A model generated the notes under the pieces. It had not been told where the DNA came from. It was given only the letters and a program-made list of their open reading frames with translations, and did not search any database. A DNA stretch of 64,000 bases, from the NCBI GenBank assembly GCA_038025085.1, contig CM076152.1, positions 38,877,501-38,941,500 on the forward strand, read 5' to 3'. Position numbers and translations under genes: made by a program. The stretch is from Tetragonia tetragonoides. Its lineage: Eukaryota; Streptophyta; Magnoliopsida; Caryophyllales; Aizoaceae. Every line of letters starts with the position of its first letter. Position 1 is the first letter of the stretch. Shown piece by piece: positions 23,384 through 34,200 of the stretch.

Positions 23384-23829
23384 ATGAAATCAAAAACTCT
23401 TGAATTTTTTTATAAAAAATTTAATAGTGGAATACCTGGAGGTGCATCTTCAATTCCGAATCCTGAGGAGAATTTGAATTCGGAAACTAATGAGCAAAAT
23501 ACAAATTTAGGGACAAAGAAAAGGTCGGATGTTCGATCGACTGAAACTCAACCCCAAAAGGTTCCAAGAGTTGAACATGATGCAAGTAAGTCTTGCGCTC
23601 TAGAACGTGATCCCGCATTACGTAAACAGATTTTAGAGTACTCTACAGAGGAAAAACGTGATAGAATTAGGCGAGAATATCTTAAACTTAAAGCATTTCA
23701 ACCTATTCTTGATGAGTACCCTTATACTGGACCAGAAAAACATCATCGTTCCTTCCAGTCATTATGGCTTAAACAATTTCCTTGGTTAGAATATTCTCCA
23801 TTGAAAGATGTTGCCTTCATACGAGAGGT
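23384..23829 (+). pseudogene. hAT transposase, N-terminal fragment
   Basis: The reading frame starts MKSKTLEFFYKKFNSG, has a polar low-complexity N-terminus, and runs to HHRSFQSLWLKQFPWLEYSP, which in this family leads into the TTF-type zinc finger. The finger itself and the following roughly 200-250 residues are absent. At about 23,830 the sequence turns into T-runs and repeated pieces. Upstream, a 5' UTR intron ending at tttgtag near 23,373 is plausible. Confidence 0.8.
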
Positions 23830-24002
23830 TTTTTTGTTCATTAGTTTTTTTTTTTTTTTTGAATATTCTCCATTGAAAGATGCTGCCTTCATACAAAACT
23901 ATCAACCGGTATCAAGAATATTAAAACCAAAATTTCATACGAGAGGTTTTTTTTTTCTTTTTTTTGTTCTTTTTTTTTGTGTTTTTTTTTTTTTTTTTTT
24001 TA
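23787..24002. repeat. Scrambled local duplications with T-runs at a rearrangement junction
   Basis: The segment starting gaatattctccattgaaag occurs at about 23,790 and again at about 23,861, with one base changed near its end. The word catacgagaggtttttt occurs at about 23,818 and 23,936. T-runs up to about 22 bases separate the copies. The pattern looks like filler DNA from error-prone repair. Confidence 0.8.
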
Positions 24003-25331
24003 CCTCTCATATGTTACAAAACAAAACCGGTAACAAAATAGTAGATATTATCAAGCCATGTATATATTGATTTATGTATCTCATTCTCTCATTGACGAAC
24101 ATATGAAGCAATTTACCTTAGAGTGTGAACTCCATGATATCAACGTGTTGCATCCTCCAAAGTCTCCATTATCCTCCACAACATTTGTTCCCCCTCATTC
24201 ATCCCAAACTTGAACATTGGTTCCCCCTCAAATGATGCTTGATTATTTCAGGAACCTCCCACTTACAAACAACAACTTGAGAGAAGAAAGAGATAGGGAA
24301 GTAAGATCATGGTTGAGGCTATTAGGAAGGCTGTGTAGGAACAAGGTCTGCTACTACTCCATGGTCTGTTCCTGTGACTTATGTTTCGGACAATAAGGGA
24401 CATATCATTAGACAAAAGCGAGTCCTTTTAATCTCTGTCAAGCAGTTATGTCTTTTACGGCATGCTAGTTGGGTTAGACATACAAGGATTATATGTACAC
24501 ATATCTCACATCATACAAACATAATCATGGAAACGACTCTTCTAGCCAATCATTGGGGAAAATAATGTACACATGCACATAAGTGATTTTGATCATGTCT
24601 AGCTCTACTCTAACTTCCTCAAAGCAATCTCTACTCAATGGTTTCATAACAATATCATCCAAACGATTCTCAGTCTTGCAAAAACTTATTCAAATAAGTC
24701 AATTTGCCACATAGTCTCTCAAAATGGTGTCAAGTATCAACATGCTTGAATCTTGGAATTGAGCAAAATTTCTATAAGCTTATGGCACAAATCAGCAATA
24801 TATTTATGTATTCCACAGTGAAGATTTATGATTATGAACTATACCTCAAGAACATTACCTCTTTCATACTCAATCTCATTCGAAGCAACATTAAGTTGGC
24901 TAAGAGATTGTCAAGCTGTCCAGCAGGAACAAGGTCTCCTGCAGTAGATGTTGTTTCCCCTGTTAGCCCAATCGATGAGGATCTCTTCCATCTTCTTGAT
25001 TGTTCATGCTGGCGTTTTGCTTCTCTATGTCCATAAGACTGGAGAAACACAGTCTGTATCTGAGGACCTTGTTCCCCCTGTCTCCAGTACGAGTCCACTT
25101 TCCAATGACAGTTAGCAACAATCACATTATAGTACAATTATGAAGAATTTTGCTAACCTTTTGACCAAGAATATCAATTGAAGGAATGTGAAGGTGACTT
25201 ACCCCATATTATCAATGCACAATTCTTACCTATCACAATTCCATTCTCATGGCCATTAGTGAGAAGATATATTCAAATCTACATGTAGTGCAAGCAACCC
25301 TTATCTTGGATCATAGGTTGCCTCCTTTCAC

Positions 25332-27190
25332 CTAGCCTGCAAAACAAATCATGTCTTGCTTGCTCTTGGGTACCCAAACAAGATTTGGTCCCTTCTTAGG
25401 AAAAGTAGAGCAATCTCTATCTTTTCTCATCCAAACAACTTTCACATGTTGATTGTTCTTATCATAAGACTTTGATCTAGCAAGACACTCATAACAATAG
25501 TGACCTTCATTACCACAATGCCAACAAAGTCTATTGTAATTCAAACCAACATACTTAGTCTTAGGAGTTCAATCATCCTTTTCTTTTCTTCTATCTAGAC
25601 AACTCTTGTTCCTATTATGGTGGTCGTTAAGCCATTTCAAAGCATCAGAGGAACCGGTCCATTTGTTAAGATGACCCAATTCCCTCTCAACCTTGTTCAA
25701 CTTTTCTTTAAAATCCTTAACCTTTTCGAGTTCAGATTCCAATTGAAATCTAAGCCTTTCACATTCTGATCTTAACTCATCATTGCAGGTTTCATCACCC
25801 ACATAAATAGGATCAAGATTCACAGAAGATTTCTTTAACAACTCAAGTTCGAGAGTAAGTAAAGAAGAATCACTCTGCAGTTTAGACACTGTTCCCTCTA
25901 AACTAGACACTGTTCCCTGTAAACTGGACCCTGTTTCCTTTAGATTCATGTTTTCAACTTTAAGGGCCTTAATCATTTTCTCATATTCAACTTTCATTTC
26001 AGTTAGGCCACTTACATCATCTTGCAGATCAGAATAAGCATCTAAATTTTTTTCATTTTTAGTCCTTAGGATTTCATACTCATCCATTACAGAAAGAAAC
26101 ATTTTAAGAAATTTGTCCTTATTCCATGAAGCAACTTGATTTTGAATATTAAAAAATACTTACCTCAGCTTCTTCAGAATCTGTCTCTGAATCTTTCATT
26201 GCCATCATTGAGATACCAGCAAGCTCTGACTCTGGTTCATCATCTTCTTCACCGGAGAAATTAGCAATCCTATATACCAACTCCTTCTCCCTTGTCGTGA
26301 AAGTGGGTTGCACTTGAGAACAGGTCAGTGGAGATTGTTCCTTCCTTTTTAGAGAGGGTTGTTCCTTCCGTTTCATAGGAGGTTGTTCCTTCCTTTTCTT
26401 AGACCTAGATTTCACCCACTTTTGTAACTTTCTCACAAGTTGGATAAGCTCTTCCTCTCCAAGGTCTAAGGTATCATCATCATTGTTATCTACCTTGAAG
26501 GAGAATACATTGCTTGAAGCACAAGGTTGTGAACTTATTTGTAATTCATGAGTCATCAAATTGCTAATAAGTTCCTCCACAGACAACGTCTCTAAGTTCT
26601 TAACTTCTTGGATGGCAGTTACCTTGGGAGCCCAAACAATAGTATTTGGCAAACTTCTCAAAATTTTCCTAACAAGCTCTTCATTGCTAAAAGACTTGCC
26701 AAGGGATTTAAGCTCATTGATAATATTGGTAAAACGAGTATACATGGTCTTTATTGTTTCATCACTATGCATAGCAAACAACTCATATTGACTTAACAAT
26801 AAATCTACTCGAAATTGTTTTTACCTGAGTTGTACCTTCATGAGCAATTTTGAGAGCGTTCCAGATTTTTTTGGCACAATCACAACCCATTATACGATTG
26901 TATTCTTCCGGACCAAGGGCACAATGGAATAGCTTGATGGCTGTTGCATTCTTCTCCATTTTGCTGGTGTCAGCTTTGGACCATTTGCTTGGTGGCTTGA
27001 GGACCACATTTCCATCTTTATCTTTGTACTGAATCACAAAGTCCCCGTTGATGATGATATGCCACAACTCATAGTCTTCAGATTTGATGAAAATCTCCAT
27101 TCTCCTCTTCCACCATGCATAGAAATCTCCATTGAAATAGGGTCGATGATGGATGCCTTGTCCCTCTTTCATATCACAAGGTGCACTCAT
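25332..27190 (-). pseudogene. SIRE-like gag, broken into several frames
   Basis: Pieces run on the minus strand. 27190-26783 starts MSAPCDMKEGQGIHHRPYF and contains a UBN2-type capsid region. 26799-26149 continues the capsid and a basic linker with KRKEQP repeats. 26102-25569 is a coiled coil beginning MFLSVMDEYEILRTKN. 25544-25332 has a zinc knuckle CWHCGNEGHYCYEC. The pieces lie in three frames, so at least two frameshifts have occurred. A gag with a long coiled coil between capsid and knuckle is typical of the SIRE/Maximus lineage. Confidence 0.82.
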
Positions 27191-27250
27191 TTTTGCGGAA
27201 TAAACTCAAGGTGTTAACCTCTTAATCAGCAACCAGGCTCTGATACCAAC

Positions 27251-28752
27251 TGAAGGGTACACTAAGGAACTCTAGAGGGGGGGTGAATAGAGTGACTCCA
27301 ATTTCTCGCAATAAAACAGACTTTTGAGACTTAAGAACAATGGTGAGAACAACTATGTGGACGTTGTTCCTATGCAGTAAATAGAACACAAAGCAAAGTA
27401 CTGAAAGTAAATAACACAAGGCTTTTTTCACGTGGAAAAACTCCTAGGCTCAATAGGAGTAAAAACCACGACCCAATTACTTGGGATTTTGTCACACTAC
27501 TTCTCTTATTACTAGAGCCACAACAGGATACAGCACACTACCCTAACACACCACACACCGTTACTAATGTGTTGCCAATCCTTCCAAGTTACACACTGAC
27601 CTGAAGGAAAACTCTACGCTCGTTACTAAGCTAGAGTAATTACAGATCTGTTCGAGTATAATGACTGCCTTACAACTCGCTTCTTTAATAAGCAAATAAG
27701 ACTACAATGAAAATCTATTATGCAATGAGTACGCAAAGGAAAGACTCAAACGGATCAGACAGGGAACAGGGTCCAAAGGTTGTTCTTAGTGTAATGCTGG
27801 ACTGTATTTGTATGGACTACTTGGATGTTTTGAATATGATTTGAAAACTCTTTTGCACGTCAAAACTCTCTCAAGGCATGAAGTAAACTGAAGCTATTCT
27901 CCACCTTATATAGGGAAGGTGAAGGCTTAGTTTCCTTCTAGGTTAAAATCATTTTCCAAAAGATAATATCTCCAAAAAGATATCCTAGAGTTTGAGATAA
28001 AACAAAATACTTTTACTTTATAAAACCCTAATGAATATAGATGAAAATTCGTCCAACATATTTTACAGAAGATTTAGGCCAGCTAATAAAGGTATATTAT
28101 CAGAATATAAACTCTAAAAGATAATAGAGATATTCCATAAGATAATACTTTCCATAATAAATAAACTTTGGCCATAAAGTAAAAGATAATATCTTTTTCA
28201 AAATAAAATCTTTTTACAATCTGTAAAATCTATTTTGCAATATCTAAATTTCCAAAATAATTTATATTTCACCAGAAGAATATTTGTGTGAAGATCTAGA
28301 AAGATAATACACAAATATTCACAGAAATAATAAATACAATATTATGCAAAACTCGTCCAGATACACAGCTAGAAGGAACAGGGTCCAAAGCGCTTGTTCC
28401 CCCTTGGTTCCTTCAAGCTCTAGTGCTGGTCATAGAGAACAGGGTTCACAAGACTGTTTCCCTGTACTCTTTGTACCTTATGCACTTCAACCTTTGTGTA
28501 TGTTCGTCCCTTGGCAAGACCACTTTGAATCCAACCCATAACATACTCAATGCATAGTACATGAAGACTAATAATAGAAATACCAACTAAAGACATAGTC
28601 TTCATGTCTTGTAATGATCCAAGCATCTTCATGAGTAATCATGCATCAAACGCTTCAACTTCTTGAATCCTTAAGTAAACCTGCCATCATAGTTAGTTCA
28701 CACATAGATAAGGACACTTTGTTTGTTATCATCAAAATCAGAAACCCAACAT
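27251..28752 (-). repeat. Long LTR of the nested SIRE-like element
   Basis: Starts tgaagggtacac and ends acccaaca on the + strand. It abuts the primer site at 27,250 and the resumed hAT transposase at 28,753. It appears only once in the window, so its limits are set by TG/CA, primer site and host frame rather than by a partner copy. Confidence 0.7.
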
Positions 28753-30176
28753 TGATCTTTTTCATGCGAAAAATACTGCATCACTAACCATACAGCAGGA
28801 TTTATATCAAGTTTTGTCATATCATAACCTGAGTATTACAAACATCCGAGGACAAGGATATGATGGGGCTTCTAATATGCGTGGAGAATTCAATGGTTTG
28901 AAAGCTTTAATTTTGAAGGATTCTCCGTATGCATACTTTATTCATTGCTTCGATCATAGGCTCCAGTTAGCCTTAGTTGGAGCTACTAAAGAGGTGATTC
29001 CCTTACAACAATTTTTTACAAAATTGGCAATTATTGTTAATCTTGTGAGTGCATCTGCGAAACGACATGATGAGCTACAAGCGGCTCAACAGTCTGAAAT
29101 CGCCAACAAGATTGCTAATCACGAAGAAATTGAAACTGGGAGAGGGTTTTGAATCAGATAGGAAACCTACAACGTGCTGCTGATACGCGTTGGACTTCTC
29201 ATCTGCATTCGGTTACTAGTTTAATAAGGATGTTTACAGCAGTAGGTGTTGTTTTGAAAACTCTTATTCACGAGGGAAGTTCTGAACAACGTGCACAAGC
29301 TGGTGCTGCTTATGATACATTGGTATCTTTTGAGTTTGTTTTTATCTTGCATTTAATGATGAAATTATTGGGAATAACTGATAATCTTTTCCAAGCTCTG
29401 CAGCGTTGTGGTCAAGATATAGTGAATGCAATGAGTCTTGTTTCTACGACGAAAACGTTGATTCAGAATTTTAGGGAGACGGGATGGAGTGATCTTTTCA
29501 AAGAGGTGAAAGATTTTTGTGATAAACATGGTGTGGAAATTCCAAAGATGGAAGATCCTTATAAATTTGGTAAAGGTCGAACTCGTCATGCTATCAATGT
29601 GTCAATGGAGCATCATTTTCGAAATGATTTATTCATACAAGCAACAGATTCCCAACTAATAGAGATCAATAATAGATTTGATGAGCGACTTATTGATCTT
29701 CTTATTTTGAGTGCAACACTAGATCTGAAAGACTCATTCAGATCATTTGATGTTGATAAAATATGTCATCTCGTGAATAAGTATTATCCTGAAGACTTCA
29801 CTGAGCAAGAGAAATGCAAACTCCCATATGAGTTACAACATTTTTTCTTGGAGGTCTCCAAGCATGTGCAATTAAAGAAATCATCAACTCTATCACAACT
29901 TTGTGAAGGATTGACAAAAACTGGGATGTCATCTATATTTCCTCTTGTTGATAGATTGATTCGTCTTGTGCTAACTCTTCCAGTTTCTACAGCGACATGT
30001 GAACGTGCATTTTCAGCTATGAATATTGTCAAAACTGAGCTCCGAAGCAAGATGTAGGATGAATTTCTAAGGGATCTTTTGGTGATATACATCGAAAAAG
30101 AGATTACATCAATGTTTAGTTTAGACTCGGTTATTGATGATTTTGCTTGTATGAAGGAGCGTAGAGTACTATTCAA
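28753..30176 (+). pseudogene. hAT transposase, C-terminal part with dimerisation domain
   Basis: The frame resumes as DLFHAKNTASLTIQQDLYQV and continues IRGQGYDGASNMRGEFNGLK, a hallmark of ZMYM1-like hAT transposases. A one-base frameshift lies near 29,145 (frame of 28814-29152 to frame of 29149-30057). The C-terminal hAT dimerisation motif is FPLVDRLIRLVLTLPVSTAT. A TAG at 30055 splits the last 40 residues; the frame then continues to TAA at 30178. The element cannot now make transposase. Confidence 0.9.
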
Positions 30177-30272
30177 ATAATTTTTTTTTTTTGTAAAACA
30201 ATAAACTTTTGTTTTTAATATAAGTTTCGGCCCCTACACTTTTGAAATCCTGGCTTCGCCCCTGCCGACCAT

Positions 30273-31106
30273 CGCACTTTCGAGATAGAAATACAAGCAC
30301 CCATTAGAATCCTTTCATTACGAGCAAAAAAAAATAAATTAGAATCCTTTCATTAATCTACATTACACAATAGAGTCTTCCCCTCGTTCTTAAAATTATC
30401 ATACTTCAATCAACATATGCAACAACTTGCCAATACCATAAATCAAATATATATAGTATTATCTCTTTATTTCCGGAGAAAATTTTGGTAGTTTTCGTTT
30501 TTATGGAGGTTGGTGGGGTGTTCTCCGGAGAATTCTCTTCTTAGTTACAGGACATCCTAGTTTATATCTAACTAGTTCAAAAATGAAGGTAGAACATAAA
30601 GCTGATTGTATGCGGTTTTTGTTCATTCGTACAATGATATTGCAGATCTTATTTTTCAAGAGGCCGTCTTACGTTAGTGTTGTGCATTCAACAATGTTAT
30701 GGCAATGTCTTCCGCAAAGAGGTTATGATATAGAAAACAAGGATTAAAAGGAAGACGTTCGGAATAGTCAAATCTCAAATGTTTAATAGTCTTTAACATT
30801 AGAATGTTGTGTGATATTTTAGATCCATTTATTATTAAATTTATATCGTTAGTTGATACCATATGACCTATTATTAATAAAATTTTAATTTTTCCTTAAA
30901 AAAAATTGATTATACCTCACTAAAATTTATTCCTTAATTTTATTTTGGGGCTTTATCAAATCGGGGAGTTGAAATAAAAGCAGTACACTAGTAAAACAGT
31001 CTAGCAGAAACGAAAAAGAGAGAGAAAAGGGCCCCTGGCGGGAAAGAACCTCTAACATCACTAAACCCTACTGAGAGACTGAGCGTAACATCGCCGGAGT
31101 GACAAA
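30273..31106. other. Intergenic DNA and ALADIN promoter/leader
   Basis: AT-rich DNA without an ORF of known type. The last 150 bases before the ATG at 31107 should hold the promoter and 5' UTR of the ALADIN gene; no convincing TATA box is seen. Confidence 0.5.
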
Positions 31107-31177
31107 ATGCCGTCGTTTCCGCCACCAGGCTCCGTCACCATTTGCGAAATCAACCGCGACCTCAGTACAATTCCTAA

Positions 31178-31237
<60 letters not shown>

Positions 31238-34200
31238 CTCTTCTCAATTCATTTTCTGCACCAAAATTGAATATATAATCGGAAAAAAAACAACTTTGTT
31301 TCTGTGTAGTTACTGCTGATAATATATCTGACGATCGAGCTAATGAAACCTATGCAAAAATCCTCGTAAGTTTCCTTATTTTAGTTATCTATTAAATTTT
31401 GGTACTGTCTATTGATAATTTTATAGGGTTTATAATAATCTGTTTGTTATGGCATTTGTTTTAGGGCACTGTGTTTAGTCCTGTGCAATTTGAAGCAGAA
31501 AATCTGTTATCACAGAACCAAGAAAATGGCGGTGAGCGACGAGGAGGAAATCGAGAGAAGGGTTTAGCGGGTTTGGTTGATTCCGTGAGACGGGTTTTTC
31601 ACCCTAATGATGTGAGTAAGATGTTAGGTTTTCGTTTGTTGTTTATAAAATAATGTAATGTTGAAGTTATTATATTGTCTATTTGTTTGAGTTGTGGTGA
31701 TGAATTGATGGGAAATTGCAAGGTAGAATGTGTGCCATGATATATTGAAGTGATTTACATGTGTTTAGGTCAATGTGTTCCTCGTATTCAGTCATGTTAT
31801 TTTGGCTACTTATCTTGATTAGTGCTTATGCTCAATTGCTTCTTGCTGTATGGCTCCCAATATGAATGCCAATTTTTTGCTTTTCCGTTTAGCTTGTTTT
31901 TGAAACCGATCCATTTATCTTTCTTTTTTTCTTGGGCGGGGGGTGGCAGTTGATACTTTAGTGCAACATTTGCAGAATTGCAGGCACAATATCGTTTTTG
32001 GGGAAGGGGCAAGTAGGCTAGATTACTACGGCAGTGTGCTTTCACATGTCCAGATGACCAATCCTTTGCGAAAATATAAGCACACACTCGAACACAAAGT
32101 TGATGTTCAGCATCTATCACACTTTACTCAGGTTGAAAATAATCAGAGCTTTTGGTTCTAATGTGATGTAATATAGATCTAGTATGAGTGAGTCTGCCTT
32201 AAATTGAATTAATTTATGCTCTTGAATACACATGAGAAATAGTAAGAGTTTAGTGAAAAAGATAGTTATTTAGCTAGCACCACTGTTTATTATCTTTCCT
32301 TCTTTAGGGTACCTTTTGGGGTAGCTAGTTGGCTTTAGAAGCTGATGATAGACATTTTGGGGCTGCTGTAAGAGAGTCCACATTGTTAGCTCTGATAAAT
32401 GTGTAGATCCAAGATAGAATAAGGGTCGGGTTATGGTCTGTTGGTGTTCAAGAATATCTCGTGGATGGGTAAGTGGTTTTGGTGCTTTGCCTTGGAGTTC
32501 GAGTTATAAGGTGCGAATATGGCTTTCAACAGAGTGGGTGGGATGCTCATTCTGTTTCCCTTCTCCGGCAACATCTTTCTTCATCCATTTGGTCAATTGT
32601 AGAGTGGGAAATGGTCTTGGATTTCGGTTGTTGGAGTATGCTTGGAATGGGGATATCCTATTCTCTTTCAAGTATATAAATTGGGGGAATGGTCTTAAGA
32701 TTCGGTTCTAGGATTATGCTTGGAATGGGGATATCCAATTCAAAGTATTTAAGAGTTTATCAACTGTCCACTTTACTTAATGCACCTATTGCAAATTTGA
32801 AGGACACAATTCATCTTACTGGTTTTCGGTAATCTCGAATTTGGACTTGGGATTTCTATGGGTCTCGTGCACATCCTTCCTTATGTATCTTAGCCTATCT
32901 CCACAAAACTCGCTTTTCCGTGTCTCTAGTTTGATTTGGAAGTCTTAGGTTCTTTATAAGGTATTAAGGTAAGGTGATAGCCTTCTGTTTGGACCTTGGT
33001 TCTCGGTAAGGTGAACGCTAAGGAGATGTTGCAGTGAGACGGCCTATCTGGATTCTCCCTCCGGTGTTTGTGTGATGTGCTTACGGGATAGTGAGATACA
33101 TGCTCTCTCTTGTATTTCCATTGTGATATGGCTCATTCATTTTGGGGTACGTTGTTTGATGTTACCAGGGAGGCAGGGACCGGGGTGTTTTTGGTGTGGC
33201 CCAGCTACTGTTGAGTCAAATTTTGGAAGTTAGGCATGCTGGGTGGATCCGTGGATAGGTAGGAAGAGAAGTTACTTTCCGGTGTGAAATCATGGCAATA
33301 CTTTGGTGTTTTTGGCCTACTGCTACTCACGGGTATTTTCTGGGGTGTCCCTTTGATTGATTCAGTCTCAGAATGGTGATGGATATGGCTTTGCTCTGGG
33401 TCAAGGCGGCTGAACCACTGAAGCATTTAGACTCTTAGAGGGATTTAACTTACTAGTCTCCAGCGACATTGAGGATCCTTTGTAATGCGATGTCCTATTA
33501 TGGACTTCTCGTCCTCCTAGGCTGTAATTACTTTGTTCTGTTAATATATATATATTCTTATTCTTATCTAAACATAAAGATTGTTGATATATGCTTATAA
33601 GTTCAAGTTCAAGTGCATCTGCTTCTGCTTAAATTCTTAGTGTTACAGGTGCACTTGTTGCCGGAAGTGAACTTACAAGGGGTGTGCTGGCACCAACAGA
33701 AGCATATATTGGCATTTATCTCTGGGCCAAATCAGGTCACAATTCGTGATTATGATGATACTGGTATGTTTCTTATTATTTTGGGTGGTGAGAAAATATT
33801 TTTCGTGCTCAATTGACTTCCCTGCAAGAAATTGTTAAGGACAATGGTAATCGTTTAATTTTAATATTTTGGTCAGTGAACAATGCAAAAAATGTGATTT
33901 GGGGTTATATCCTATGCCAAATGCCAAATTTGTAGGCAAAAATCTTCTGAAAATTCTTTATTTGGAATTTGTTGTTCTGTTAAAAGGTATGAATTCTTTC
34001 TTGAACAGAGGGAAAGGATCCAAGCATTTTGCATGGTGATTTTCAGAGAGAAATCAAACTTGTTGAGTGGAGGCCAAATAGTGGAAGAACACTTTCCGTA
34101 GCATGCAAGTGAGTGTCCCTGCACATGTTATTCTATTGAATTTTCTCCGTGTGCTGTATGGACTGTGCTGGAAGCTAATACTTTAAACCCTGCAACTGGT

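Larger units (their letters stand above)
24003..28752 (-). mobile_element. Defective SIRE/Maximus-like Copia fragment nested in the hAT element
   Basis: On the minus strand, in order: a long 5' LTR (28752 down to 27251, about 1.5 kb), a tRNA-Met primer site (TTGGTATCAGAGCC, near 27,236-27,250) and a gag region (27190 to 25332). Then, where pol should begin, there is about 1.3 kb with no recognisable protease, integrase or reverse transcriptase. I find no second LTR. The left edge is uncertain (about 23,830-24,100). The hAT reading frame resumes directly at the right edge (28,753). Confidence 0.75.
22771..30264 (+). mobile_element. hAT-superfamily transposon carrying a nested retrotransposon
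   Basis: The terminal inverted repeats begin CAGGGGCGAAGC at the left; the right end reads GCTTCGCCCCTG. The flanking 8-bp duplications are CCGACCAC (22763-22770) and CCGACCAT (30265-30272), differing by one base. An 8-bp TSD and a transposase with a C-terminal dimerisation domain mark it as hAT, of the ZMYM1/TTF-finger-like type. The 5' end has a run of about 16 G. Much of the 7.5 kb is a later insertion (roughly 24,000-28,752) plus rearranged sequence, and part of the transposase is missing. Confidence 0.9.

Noticed and set aside
24704..25137. Open frames on both strands in the SIRE-like fragment
   Set aside because: No recognisable domain in either strand and the region lies where pol has been lost; they are probably remnants of 3' non-coding retroelement sequence.
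32433..32711. Possible small gene in ALADIN intron 3
   Set aside because: The text fits a decayed LINE upstream of its zf-RVT region, with frameshifts and stops, rather than a host gene.
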